From assembly GCA_963693365.1 (NCBI GenBank), contig CAVNZM010000001.1, positions 992,001-1,056,000 of the forward strand: a DNA stretch of 64,000 nucleotides. Direction: 5' to 3'. The stretch's first letter is position 1; each line of letters starts with the position of its first letter. Source of the DNA: Amoebidium appalachense (lineage: Eukaryota > Ichthyosporea). The notes below the pieces were generated by a model, which saw only the letters and a list, made by a program, of their open reading frames with translations, had not been told where the DNA came from and ran no database searches. Below are positions 10,829 to 20,885 of the stretch, in pieces. The position numbers were made by a program, and so were the translations under genes.

Positions 10829-11812
10829 CGCAAGCCACCTACGGCGCCCGCGCGCGCCACAGAATACATGTCCCTACACAAAGACGTTATTCTGGCCACT
10901 GCACATAATTTTACTCCCCACCCATCCCACGAGCCTCCCCCCCCCTTACACTCACCTAGCACCCCCCCCCCCCCCCCCCCCCCCCCCTTCTAACTCTGTG
11001 TCCACCCGCATCCCCGCGTGCTCGGGCATCCCCTGCACATGGCCCCGCTGTTCTGCCTGCAACCTCCCTCGGGCCCAGCTGCCCGCACACACAGATAGAA
11101 CATAGGGGCTAGGTGCTAGGATACACGGGTACAGGGACACGGAGCTCGGGAGCACGGGCCACTAGGGCTGAGTACAAATTTTTGCAGGCCACCTACGGCG
11201 CCCGCGCGCGCCACAGAATACATGTCCCTACACAAAGACGTTATTCTGGCCACTGCACATAATTTTACTCCCCACCCATCCCACGAGCCTCCCCCCCCTT
11301 ACACTCACCTAGCACTCCCCCCCCCCCCCCCCCCCCCCTTCTAACTCTGTGTCCGCCCGCATCCCCGCGTGCTCGGGCATCCCCTGCACATGGCCCCGCT
11401 GTTCTGCCTGCAACCTCCCTCGGGCCCAGCTGCCCGCACACACAAGATAGAACATAGGGGCTAGGAGCTAGGATACACGGGTACAGGGACACGGAGCTCG
11501 GGAGCACGGGCCACTAGGGCTGAGTACAAATTTTTTGCAGGCCACCTACGGCGCCCGCGCGCGCCACAGAATACATGTCCCTACACAAAAGACGTTATTC
11601 TGGCCACTGCACATAATTTTACTCCCCACCCATCCCACGAGCCTCCCCCCCCCCCCCCTTACACTCACCTAGCACTCCCTCCCCCCCCCCCTTCTAACTC
11701 TGTGTCCGCCCGCATCCCTGCGTGCTCGGGCATCCCCTGCACATGGCCCCGCTGCCCTGCCTGCAACCTCTCTCGGGCCCAGCTGCCCTACTCTAAACCC
11801 CCCGGGGCCCTG

Positions 11813-11820
<8 letters not shown>
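10829..11820 (+). repeat. three tandem C-rich units in D2 (about 355 bp)
   Basis: Units begin near 10829, 11186 and 11538 (CCACCTACGGCGCCCGCGC), homologous to the two 420-bp units of D1. Each holds poly(C) runs. The first two units end with a segment (GATAGAACATAGGGGCTAG) taken from just after gag, so the period includes gag 3' flank. Confidence 0.8.
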
Positions 11821-11846
<26 letters not shown>

Positions 11847-11939
11847 CTGCCGGGGTCTCCCCGAGGGTGCCCCACCCTTGCTAACCACACCTTCCCCCGA
11901 GGCTCAGACCCGGAGGCCCAGCCCCCCCTCGGCCACCAG

Positions 11940-12130
11940 CGCGGCCACCCTCTTCCCGGACCAATTCCTTGCTGAGTTTCCGGTCCTCCGTTCCTCCCCC
12001 ATCGGCGCCGTTACTACAAAAAACAAGCCCGGGACCCCAGCTCATTCTCGACGCAGGCCCCGGCTGCTACATGGCAGTGGCAGACGTGCAGGCTGCCTTC
12101 CGGCACATGCCCTCTCCCTTCCCCTGGGCT
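11940..12130 (+). pseudogene. reverse transcriptase remnant of D2
   Basis: Conceptual translation across frames shows DIRS-type RT blocks: SPIGAV...KNKPG, then LILDAGPGCYMAVADVQAAF with the first catalytic Asp (VADVQAAF) and RHMP. Everything after that, including the YxDD region and RNase H, is missing and replaced by a poly(C) run that leads straight into the YR N-terminus. Confidence 0.7.
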
Positions 12131-12229
12131 CAACCCCCCCTCCCCTCCCCCCCCCCCCCGATCTTCCCTTCCGGAGCAACGCTGGCAGATTGGCCCGGCC
12201 CCCCCACTTTGCTCCAGCCGTGCTGCTTC

Positions 12230-13225
12230 GAGCCACCACTACCCTGCAGGAGTGCCAGGCCCTGAGTCTCAACCTCGACTCTCGGGCCTTCTACTCCCGG
12301 GTGCAGAAAGTGTTCATCGATTTTTGTGGCATCTCGGCTGCCATCCTCCTCCGGGTCCTACCTCCCGGCCTCCCCACACACCGTGCAGCTCTTTCTTGCC
12401 TGGTGTGCCCAACAAGGGGTACAGGCCTCTTCCTTGGCCGGCTACAATTCGGCTATCACCAGACTCCACCTCGACATGGGACTTCCGGCTCCCTACCCCC
12501 ACGACAAGTCTCTCGCCTGGTTCCTACAAGGGGTGGGCAGATGGCAGCTTTTCTCACAACATCCGACCCCGATCATCTCCCAGAGAACCCCTCCTGCCCT
12601 CCCACCTCGGCCTACTCCATGGCCAGTGCCCCACCCAGGCCTCCTCAGCCAATCGCCGGCTTTGGACGGCCCTCATCGACGGTTTTTGTGGTCTCCTCCG
12701 TTCGTGGGAATTTACCTCCAAGACCCTGACTTCCTTCGACCCGTCCCGTCACGTGAAATGGAAGGACGTGACCTTCAGCTACACCCCCACCAGTACTTTG
12801 TCCCATGCCACCCTCCACCTGCCAACCTCCAAGATGGATGTACAGCCCTAAGTGTCAACGTCACTCTAGCTGCCCTGCCTCTCACCCACTTCTCCCCAGC
12901 CCATCTCCTCCGGCAGTTCCTGGATCCGACATCCGGTCAACCTGACGACCCCCTGTTCAGTCTCGGTGGCATTCCCTACACCAAGGGTGTTTTCTCTGAC
13001 GACTTCCGTGCCCTCCTCTCCCGGGCGGGCCTCTCACCCTCCCGGTTTGCCGGCCACAGTCTCCGAATTGGGGGGGCCACAGCCCTGGCCGAGGCCGGGG
13101 TCGACAACTCCAGGATCCAACAACTTGGCAGATGATCTTCCGACTGTTCCCTGATCTATACTCGACTTCGCCGGCCCCCATGGCTGCCACTAACAAACGT
13201 GTATTTGCCTCTATCCTTAAGTGAA
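12230..13225 (+). pseudogene. tyrosine recombinase of D2, inactivated
   Basis: About 90% identical by eye to the D1 YR. Defects: frameshift near 12545, a stop at 12848-12850, and TGG of LGRWSSD changed to TGA near 13133, which removes the catalytic Trp and the Tyr downstream. The H-x-x-R box (HSLRIGG) remains. Confidence 0.85.
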
Positions 13226-13252
13226 ACCTTTGGAGCAAGCATACTGCTCTCG

Positions 13253-13907
13253 TGCCGTGGTTTACAACCATTGCAGGTTCACTTTCGTCCAAGGGGATGT
13301 CCCCCTAGAGGCAACACACGTCCCGGAGTAGTTTTCATAGAGGTTTTATTTGTGGAATTTATTGACATAAATATTTTTCTGGGTAAACACGTAGGATGGG
13401 TGTTTGATATTGACATAACCATGTAGGCTTCGTTTCGTGTTTTAGCAGTTTGCGATTGGCCGCTCGCACACGGGCACCTATTAGCTAATCAAAACATCAG
13501 ATTCCACATATCGCTAGACCGATTTTGATTGGTTCGATTCAGATTCACATATCACTGGATCGATTTTCAATTGGCTCAGGTCGGTAGGCTTAGGTATATA
13601 AGCAAGACAGTTTTCAGCAGATCAGCAAGCTACAAACACATCTTCTGTGTTGAGCACCTACAGCCTTTACGGCTATACATTTTCTTTTCACCCACCCACC
13701 TACACCCACACACACCCCCATTGATCCACACATGCGTGCTGTTTTTTCACGGGGCGAAGACTTCCCCCGTTTTTTGGGCACAAGGACCTCACGGATCAAT
13801 AAATTGATGACTGGGGGCTTGCCGTGGTTTACAACCATTGCAGGTTCACTTTCGTCCAAGGGGATGTCCCCCTAGAGGCAACACACGTCCCGGAGTAGTT
13901 TTCATAG
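13253..13907 (+). repeat. D2 right terminal repeats B1-A2-B2
   Basis: B1 13253-13340, A2 13341-13819, B2 13820-13907. A2 is almost identical to A1 for its first 345 bp, then has a private tail ending in ATAAATTGATGACTGGGGGC before B2. The ATCAATAAA there may be a polyadenylation signal. Confidence 0.85.
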
Positions 13908-14165
13908 AGAGATATTTATGTACACACGAACATGTACACGTCTCTCCCTGAGTGGGTGGATCCGTGTACACACATATAAATATTCTAATCGATATCACAA
14001 TACACGATTAGAGCCGATACAACACGATTACAAGTATACAAGCATATCGGAGATCGATGCTACACTTTACATAATAGGAGTGTGGCATTTACACTAAGCA
14101 AATGAACTGAAACATAACACAAACTGAGAAGATCTTACCATTTGTAAATACTACGTATTACAACA

Positions 14166-14657
14166 TACATCTATAGATCTTGTTATGCATTCCTGTCTAT
14201 TAATACACGTGTTATGATTGGACACTATAGAGATGTATGGAATTCGGTTTATCGCAATGTGTCTTCACTTTGAGAGTGTCCACTATTACGAAATATACGT
14301 ATTTAAATGAGACGAGTATAAATATATATGTGTATTAATAGTGACTAGATGTGTAATTACTTAATTTATTTAAGTAAGAGTTTCTAAGCTTTAGTTAGGT
14401 CGGAAGTTGGAATGCGTATGCTCTGTCGGAATGTGTTTTCCTATCATCTGATAGAACCGATTGGTTCTCCCCTTTAGTTGAGATAAGATGCTAAGTTGCA
14501 AGTACAAAAAGACCCGGGAACACAATAAAAGGTTAGTTGTTGTTTGAAATCTTTCATGTGTCGTGAACAACTCCGATTGCCCTCTCTTTATTGTGTTGGT
14601 CGTGTTTTACATGACACCTCTGTGCACTCTGCTCCCTTAGACCCGTACAAAACAACA
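14166..14657 (+). repeat. LTR-C, 3' part
   Basis: Continues the LTR-C fragment from 7691 after the nested insertion, with the second TSD copy at 14166-14170. It ends ACCCGTACAAAACAACA at 14657. It contains one ATTGG box. It matches reverse-complemented LTR-C copies in the tandem array. Confidence 0.85.
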
Positions 14658-14950
<293 letters not shown>

Positions 14951-15271
14951 CACGCACGCTCACATTTACCACTTCTTCAACTTGTGCTGGTGCAGCTCTT
15001 CTTCTGCCAGATGCATACTCATTGTGTGCTCTTTGCAAGGTCTGCTTTGTGTTGTCCACGGCAAATGTGTACTATGTGCTCCATAACATTATCGTTAAAC
15101 AACCCGACTTGACTCCCCCCCTCCCCCCCTCCCCCCCCCCCCCCCCCCGTGGCCCCTTTGCCTCCCGCCTCACTCAGTCCCCCCCGCCCCCTCACCCTGC
15201 TCATTTACCACACAAGTAAATTTATGTGCACAGTGCGCATGCACGTACTTACACACACAACACACACACGT

Positions 15272-15323
<52 letters not shown>

Positions 15324-15952
15324 AACTTTGAAGTATTTCAGAGGTTACTATTGGGGCCAAAGTTATCCTGCTGAATTTGCAGTGTCCGTGTGTGTATCTG
15401 TGTGGCGGGAAATGTATGTGGTGTGTGATGTGGGTGAGTGTATCTACATGTTCATATCGGGTGCTTATTGCTGGTCATAGTTCGTGCACCTCGTGTGCAT
15501 GTGTGGTACATCTGTGTGCGGTACGTGTGAAATGAATACGTGTGAAAGTGTGTGCTGTGTGTGCACGGTGGGGCGACTAGAGACGAGTGCGAGAGGGAGG
15601 GCGGGGGAGGGGGGGGAGGGGGAAGGGGGGGCCCGGGGGGGGGAGGGGGGGGAGGGGGGGGGGTATGACCTTACGGCATCGCTTGAGTTTCAGGTGATCA
15701 AGAGTGACTTCTATTAGTTAGCCTCAATGTTGACGTTTTGGGAATGTATATAAACTCCTCTAAATCATAGTACTATATATACTCAGGTTATCTGAAATGA
15801 TCATACGATTGCAGCCTATGGGGTGGCCTAGGGTGGGTTCCCCCTTCCTCCCCCCCCCAGAGGGGGGGGGGAGGGGGAGACCACCTACTCAGGTGGGTGG
15901 TGGGTCCTCCCCCCCGGAGGAGGGGGTGGACCCACCTGTCCAAGGGGGTGGG
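14951..15952. other. no gene recognised; low-complexity tracts
   Basis: Holds a 150-bp unique stretch (14951-15115), a poly(C) tract (15116-15150), a second AC array (15270-15320), a TG-rich stretch, a G-rich tract (15595-15662) that could form G-quadruplexes, and an inverted CCTCC/GGAGG-rich segment (15838-15950). No family recognised. Confidence 0.6.
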
Positions 15953-16729
15953 TGTCATCTTCCCATGATTACCGGCAAGACTTAGAAGTTGAGTTTTATA
16001 TATGTTTATCAGTTTGTTGTAGTTTGTTTCCTTTTCCCTTTTCCTTTCTTCCTTTCTTTCTTTCCTTTCTGTTTCCGTGTGCACCGATATCTTAGATCTG
16101 TGTACACATCGAGATATTTAGCCCGCGCACACGTATTGTCGTTTGTGTCAATGTCTAAATATGTCATCCAATCAGATCTCGTTGTATTTTCCCAAATATA
16201 GTAACCTACATTCCTCATTAATTCTATTCGATTCCTTTCCCATTCCTTTTCCTTCTATTCCCACGACGTAGCATTGTTCTATGTTTCCCAACTATTAGGA
16301 ATAATTATATTTAGACGTGTTATGATAAGAACATGTATAAATATATGATGTGAACTAATAGATACATAAATGGTTTCATTTTGTTAAATGTTTCTGTACT
16401 TTTATGAGAAGATTACCTTCATTAGAGGATTGCGTTTTATCTTCTATGTGTCGACAGGCATTTCGATCAATTTATTTTACCCTCATATTTTGCGTCTTTC
16501 TGATTGGAAAATAGAGTTTTCGTTCTTTTGATTGGTTTATCGATTTCACATTCCTGAGTATAAAAGGAACTTCACCTTGGAATAAATATCAAGCAGTCGA
16601 ATTCATTTCCTATGGTCCCAGTAATCGTTCCACCTCTCCGGTTGTGTTTCTCCCGTGTGTCTCTGTGTTGTGTATAACATAACACCCATCTGTGCACTCT
16701 GCTTCCCCGTTTACCCACACAAAACAATA
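15953..16729 (+). mobile_element. solo LTR-B with 5-bp TSD
   Basis: Complete 777-bp LTR from TGTCATCTTCCC to AACAATA, flanked by GTGGG at 15948-15952 and 16730-16734. It contains an ATTGG box near 16530 and a TATA box (TATAAAAGG near 16559). It is the reference for the full LTR-B structure; array copies lack everything from the TATA box onward. It arose by LTR-LTR recombination or was always solo. Confidence 0.9.
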
Positions 16730-17371
16730 GTGGGTGGGTCCCCCCCCCCCCCCCCCCCCTCTTCCAGTCTAGCTACTACCCCCCTCCCCGTTTCAAAATT
16801 GAAGAATCCTTATTATGTGCTTTTTGATTTTAAGCGCGGGATGGGATACCCTAGCTGCTATTGGGACCAGACCACATATCGAGAGCGTTACGGACCCAGG
16901 TTTGCAACAGTTGTTAGATAGAAAAGAGACAACTTCTACTTCAAGGAGACTTGCCTAGAGTTTAAGCGCTCTCGTTCTCTCATTTTTGATTCAAGCGGTC
17001 AGAAGCGGCAGCCCATATTCACATGCCGATGCGACTAAAGGTAAGTCGAATAAAAGGATGGAAGGGTATGGTTTTAAAAACATTTGCCGAGAACAAAGCT
17101 AGGCGTTTGCGGCCACGCAGCTCTACCCTCTTTTCAACCATGTGGGAAAACATAACACCAACAGAATTAACTAAGACACCAATATATTTGTATTCTGGGA
17201 TTAAAGGCACATGCTTAGATTTATAATGTATATATTTGTAAATTGTTAGCTATATCCGGTACAAGAACACCACATTTGTCTATGTTGAGAATCAAGTTTT
17301 GCCTTGCACCACTCTGAGATACATAATATCTAACAATCTTTGCAGGCATCTAAGAGCACGAGCAAAGAGGG

Positions 17372-18104
17372 AATAACCATCAGCATAGAGAAGTGCAGGC
17401 GGAAATTAATAACTTAAACATTGATGTTCGGCATAAATCTCGAACAGCCAAATCATCATAAATTAGGTTAAACAGGAAACCGACTAAATTAAATGCATGT
17501 TCGGATGGGTTTTATTTGTGGAATTTATTGACATAAATATTTTTCTGGGTAAACACGTAGGATGGGTGTTCGATATTGACATAACCATGTAGGCTTCGTT
17601 TCGTGTTTTAGCAGTTTGCGATTGGCCGCTCGCACACGGGCACCTATTAGCTAATCAAAACATCAGATTCCACATATCGCTAGACCGATTTTGATTGGTT
17701 CGATTCAGATTCACATATCACTGGATCGATTTTCAATTGGCTCAGGTCGGTAGGCTTAGGTATATAAGCAAGACAGTTTTCAGCAGATCAGCAAGCTACA
17801 AACACATCTTCTGTGTTGAGCACCTACAGCCCTTACGGCTATACATTTTCTTTTCACACTCCGTGACAACTCTTGACACGAGCTTCTGTCACACCTTGAC
17901 AATCGTGCCATCCTTGCAAGTTCAGCTTGCCCTCGTGTCCTCCTCGCAAGTTAGGCTTGCACTCCTGCAATAACCATCAGCATAGAGAAGTGCAGGCGGA
18001 AATTAATAACTTAAACATTGATGTTCGGCATAAATCTCGAACAGCCAAATCATCATAAATTAGGTTAAACAGGAAACCGACTAAATTAAATGCATGTTCG
18101 GATG
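17372..18104. repeat. 136-bp direct duplication flanking a D insertion
   Basis: 17372-17507 and 17969-18104 are the same 136-bp piece of LINE sequence (AATAACCATCAGCATAG...TTCGGATG), on both sides of the D fragment. I see no clear difference between the two copies. Confidence 0.9.
17508..17968 (+). mobile_element. D-family A1 plus leader fragment (461 bp)
   Basis: Nearly identical to D2 8982-9442: the whole A repeat with CCAAT and TATA boxes plus the first part of the leader (CTCGCAAGTTAGGCTTGC). It ends in mid-leader, with no gag, YR or B repeats. Confidence 0.85.
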
Positions 18105-18330
18105 TTAAGGAATTAACGACACCCAAAAAAGCCACGCAGAACACACGTGCATCCATAGTTTGAACATTATTTGCTGCCGTGCAAGTGCCTAGGTAGATAT
18201 TTCATTTTACACCCAAAAACGTTTGCTGTGGTCCACTTCCTTTATCACCCCTAGTAAAAAGAACAAAAAAGGTAGCCCGGAGGCATATAGTTGACCAATA
18301 ACTTTGCACAGCAAACGAACACACTTGGGG

Positions 18331-18608
18331 GAGGGGGAAAGGGGGGGGGGGGGGGGGGTGCTGGCTATTCCAGTACTACTCTTTAATTTCGAATTTAAAT
18401 GGTTTTTGCGTTCTCATCATAGTCTATCATATATGTTATTTCTTTGAATTCCCGTGTCTCTCTCTCCCTCTCTGGCCTCTTTACGGTGGTTGGTATGCAT
18501 GTCGGTGGATATCGGTCACCTGGCCCGGCTTCCTAGATCTGGAAACAACACAGCGGCATGATGAGGAGTGCACGGAATTTACTTTGTCATTCTTTCCTGA
18601 CATAGTTC
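18331..18608. other. no gene recognised
   Basis: A G-rich tract (18330-18360) followed by unique AT-rich sequence with a TCTCTC stretch. No similarity recognised. The final CATAG just before the D3 A1 repeat resembles the end of a B repeat. Confidence 0.5.
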
Positions 18609-19182
18609 GGTTTTATTTGTAGACATGTATTTATTGACATAAATATTTTTCTGGGTAAACACGTAGGATGGGTGTCCGATACTCAACATAACTATGTAGG
18701 CTTCGTTTCGTGTTTTAGCAGTTCGTGTTCGACTGCCCGCATACGGGCACCTATTAGCCGATCAAAAACGTCAGATTCCACAGATCACTAGACCGAGTTT
18801 GATTGGCTCAGGATCAGATTTCACATAACACGAGATCGATTTTGATTGGCTCAGATCGGTAGCCTTAGGTATATAAGCACGACAGTTTTTTAGCAGATCA
18901 GCAAGCAACAGACACATCTTCTGTGTTTAGCACCTACAGCTTTACAGCTATATTTTCTTTCATTCTCCCTATCTTTCCCTACGCCGGTCAGCATGCCGCC
19001 GGAAAAGCGCCAGGCCTCAGCCACCGCCCCTGCCGCGGCACCTAAGCGCCTGACCCGCAGCGACCTCCGCCACAGGCTGACCAACGCTCCCGCGGGCACT
19101 GACTGTTGGAAGATGGTATCGTTATCCAGTCCGATAGCATGAATCAGATCATGATCGGCTGGTGGCCTGCGAGATCTTAACC

Positions 19183-19255
19183 GATCTCGTAGCTCAGTTG
19201 GTAGAGCACTCGACCGGAGATAGAGGGGTCGCGGGTTCAAATCCCGTCGGGATCA
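19183..19255 (+). tRNA. tRNA-like gene in the TRIM 5' LTR
   Basis: Folds as a class-I cloverleaf: acceptor GATCTCG/CGGGATC, D stem GCTC/GAGC, anticodon stem CTCGA/TAGAG with one G-A mismatch, T stem GCGGG/CCCGT. A box TAGCTCAGTTGG and B box GGTTCAAATCC are perfect, and a T5 Pol III terminator follows at 19258-19262. The anticodon position reads GGA, but base 33 is C rather than T and there is no long variable arm, so it is not a normal tRNA-Ser. Best seen as a captured tRNA used as promoter. Confidence 0.8.
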
Positions 19256-19392
19256 TCTTTTTCTCATCCTCTTCTCGCTGGGGTAAAAGCCAGCACGCCT
19301 TTACTGGCGTCATCACAACCATCGGCAGTGGTTAGGTTGTGATCTCAAGACTAGCAAGATCGCTAGTCTCTGCACCAGGACAAAATCCAAAA

Positions 19393-19412
19393 TGGTAGCA
19401 CGAACAGGGGTT
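19393..19412 (+). promoter_or_regulatory. TRIM primer binding site
   Basis: TGGTAGCACGAACAGGGG starts right at the LTR end. TGG pairs with a tRNA CCA tail, so the primer would be a tRNA ending in GTTCGTGCTACCA. I could not identify that tRNA from this window. Confidence 0.6.
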
Positions 19413-19464
19413 CAGTGGGGACTGAGGGGGCAGTCCACCCTAACCTGATTCTGCGATTCGTCCT

Positions 19465-19473
19465 GAGTGGGGA
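19465..19473 (+). promoter_or_regulatory. TRIM polypurine tract
   Basis: GAGTGGGGA next to the 3' LTR. The same motif precedes LTR-B at 40003-40011 and, as AAGTGGGGA, LTR-A at 3227-3235. Confidence 0.75.
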
Positions 19474-19552
19474 TGTTGGAAGATGGTATCGTTATCCAGT
19501 CCGATAGCATGAATCAGATCATGATCGGCTGGTGGCCTGCGAGATCTTAACC

Positions 19553-19625
19553 GATCTCGTAGCTCAGTTGGTAGAGCACTCGACCGGAGATAGAGGGGTC
19601 GCGGGTTCAAATCCCGTCGGGATCA
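19553..19625 (+). tRNA. tRNA-like gene in the TRIM 3' LTR
   Basis: Identical to the 5' LTR copy in all 73 positions, with the same T5 terminator at 19628-19632. Transcription from here would end about 130 bp before the element end. Confidence 0.8.
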
Positions 19626-20885
19626 TCTTTTTCTCATCCTCTTCTCGCTGGGGTAAAAGCCAGCACGCCTTTACTGGCGTCATCACAACCATCGGCAGTG
19701 GTTAGGTTGTGATCTCAAGGCTAGCAAGATCGCTAGTCTCTGCACCAGGACAAAATCCAAAACTGACGCGCCTCCGGAGGCCCTAACCGCTACGGACCAT
19801 CCGGCTACTCGCCACAGGCTGACCAACGCTCCCGCGGGCACTGACGCGCCTCCCGAGGCCCTAACCGCTACGGACCCTCCGGCTACTCTCCCCTCTACTC
19901 CTGAAGTCCCTCCTCAGGACCCGCCATCCCCGCCAATGACTTCTCAGGACGCCGTCCTTGCCGCCCTCACCGCCCTCAGCACCCAGATGGCCGGCGTCCT
20001 GGCCGCTCTCACCAACCGCGACCCTCCCGCGCCCCCAGCCACACCCCCCGCACCCGTGGAGGTTTCCCCGGGGCTGCATCTCGGCCCTGACCTGGACCTA
20101 CCTGCCCTGCCCGCGCCCCCCATTACAGGTGAGAACACTGGCGACATTCAGCCAGGCACACTGCCGCTTCCCCCCGCGGATGTGCTGGCAGATTTGCGCG
20201 CCAATCGCTTCGTCGACCTGTATAAGTTCACCCCCGCAGCCCTCCTGGCCCCATCCAAGAAAGATCAGCAGCTGCGCATGACCGACGACGGCAGCATCGA
20301 GACTTTTCGCAATGACAAACCCGTCCCCCTGCGTTCCCTCGTCATTTGGATCCAAGCTTGGACCCATTACATGGCCGCCAAGCATCACCTCGACCTCCCC
20401 ACGGACAAGGACGTATTTTGGACTCAGCACATCACTCGCCTCAGCACCTGATACCCGTAGGCCCAGATCCACAACTACGACGTGTACGCCCGTACAGTTG
20501 CCCACCAGCAGGGTCGGGCCCCGATCGAGTGTCCCAACGGATCTCCTCCTGCCACCCACTCTGCTCATCCCGGACGCATGTCAGCGCTGCGGCTTCCCCC
20601 GGCCACCCCAGCGCGGCCTGCCCCATGTACCCCAAGCCCGGCTGTGGTCTTGATGGCTTCGAGCCGCCCCACAAGCCCGGCGGGGGACAAACCCCCAACC
20701 GCTCTGGCCCGCAACCCGGCCCGGCACCACCGGCCCGACCCGTGGATCTACCCGCGACACACTGCAGGAATTTCCACATCAACGGTCGGTCCTGCGCTAA
20801 GCAGCCCTGCCCCTTCTCCCACGTGTGCCCGCTCTGCTCTGGCACACACCCCCGCAAAGACTGCAAGCACAATGCCTAGTCTACG

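Larger units (their letters stand above)
8981..13907 (+). mobile_element. D2: YR retrotransposon with complete A1...B1-A2-B2 ends
   Basis: The boundaries come from the empty site found in other LTR-A copies (for example near 1350-1370): LTR-A reads ...ATAACTATAAC, then AGGTTTTATT...TTCATAG, then AGAGATATTT. There is no TSD and only an AG overlap, as expected for YR integration. A1 is 8981 to about 9325; B1 13253-13340; A2 13341-13819; B2 13820-13907. B1 and B2 are identical over 88 bp. Gag, RT and YR are all damaged. The B1/A2 junction (CATAG|AGGTTTT) equals the junction that forms when the two element ends are joined in a circle. Confidence 0.85.
7692..14165 (-). mobile_element. deleted copia A element inserted in LTR-C, itself hosting D2
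   Basis: Ends TATTAAATT...TATTACAACA (the left TG has become TA) and is flanked by the 5-bp TSD TACAT. It consists of a truncated left LTR-A (7692-8231), an 80-bp remnant of the gag start and leader/PBS (8232-8311), and a right LTR-A split by D2 (8312-8980 and 13908-14165). No coding capacity remains. Confidence 0.85.
16795..18330 (-). pseudogene. LINE (non-LTR) reverse transcriptase relic
   Basis: Reading right to left on minus: a decayed ...FLFNLIYDDLAV block (matching the LSPLLFNLYINDL motif), then ALLYADGYSLFARAL (the YADD motif with the second Asp changed to Gly), LQRLLD, then at 17210-17019 EYKYIGVLVNSVGVMFSH and RGRKRLALF, which match the YKYLGV / GRKALFAL blocks that follow the RT palm in jockey/CR1-like LINEs, and finally AAASDRLNQK. 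Several stops and frameshifts are present. It is split by a D fragment (17508-17968). The LINE clade is not resolved. Confidence 0.75.
19104..19762 (+). mobile_element. TRIM with a tRNA-like gene in each LTR
   Basis: A 659-bp element: LTRs 19104-19392 and 19474-19762 (289 bp each, one difference seen, A/G in the CTAGCAAG region), termini TGTTGG...CCAAAA, internal 81 bp with no coding capacity, and TSD CTGAC (19099-19103 and 19763-19767). A PBS-like TGGTAGCACGAAC directly follows the 5' LTR, and GAGTGGGGA (19465-19473), the same PPT as in copia A and B, directly precedes the 3' LTR. The TGTTGGAA start matches LTR-C (TGTTGGAATACG). It is therefore probably mobilised by a copia element, perhaps family C. 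Each LTR holds a Pol III-type tRNA unit. Confidence 0.9.
18993..20879 (+). pseudogene. gag of D3, interrupted
   Basis: Homologous to the D1 gag from its ATG (MPPEKRQASATAP). It is interrupted after 37 codons by the TRIM (19104-19762). After it comes an imperfect tandem duplication of about 80 bp (19768-19860). The remainder is open from about 19936 to a TGA at 20449-20451 (Arg codon in D1), has a TAG soon after, and lacks about 25 bp near 20537. The zinc-finger end is intact, with one extra codon (FHINGRSC). Inactive. Confidence 0.9.

Noticed and set aside
14951-15115. Possible exon between the AC array and a poly(C) tract
   Set aside because: Unique but without splice sites, long frame or known motif that I could defend.
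19183-19255. Ordinary host tRNA-Ser(GGA) gene pair
   Set aside because: Both copies lie at the same place in the two LTRs of one element, lack a long variable arm and have C33.
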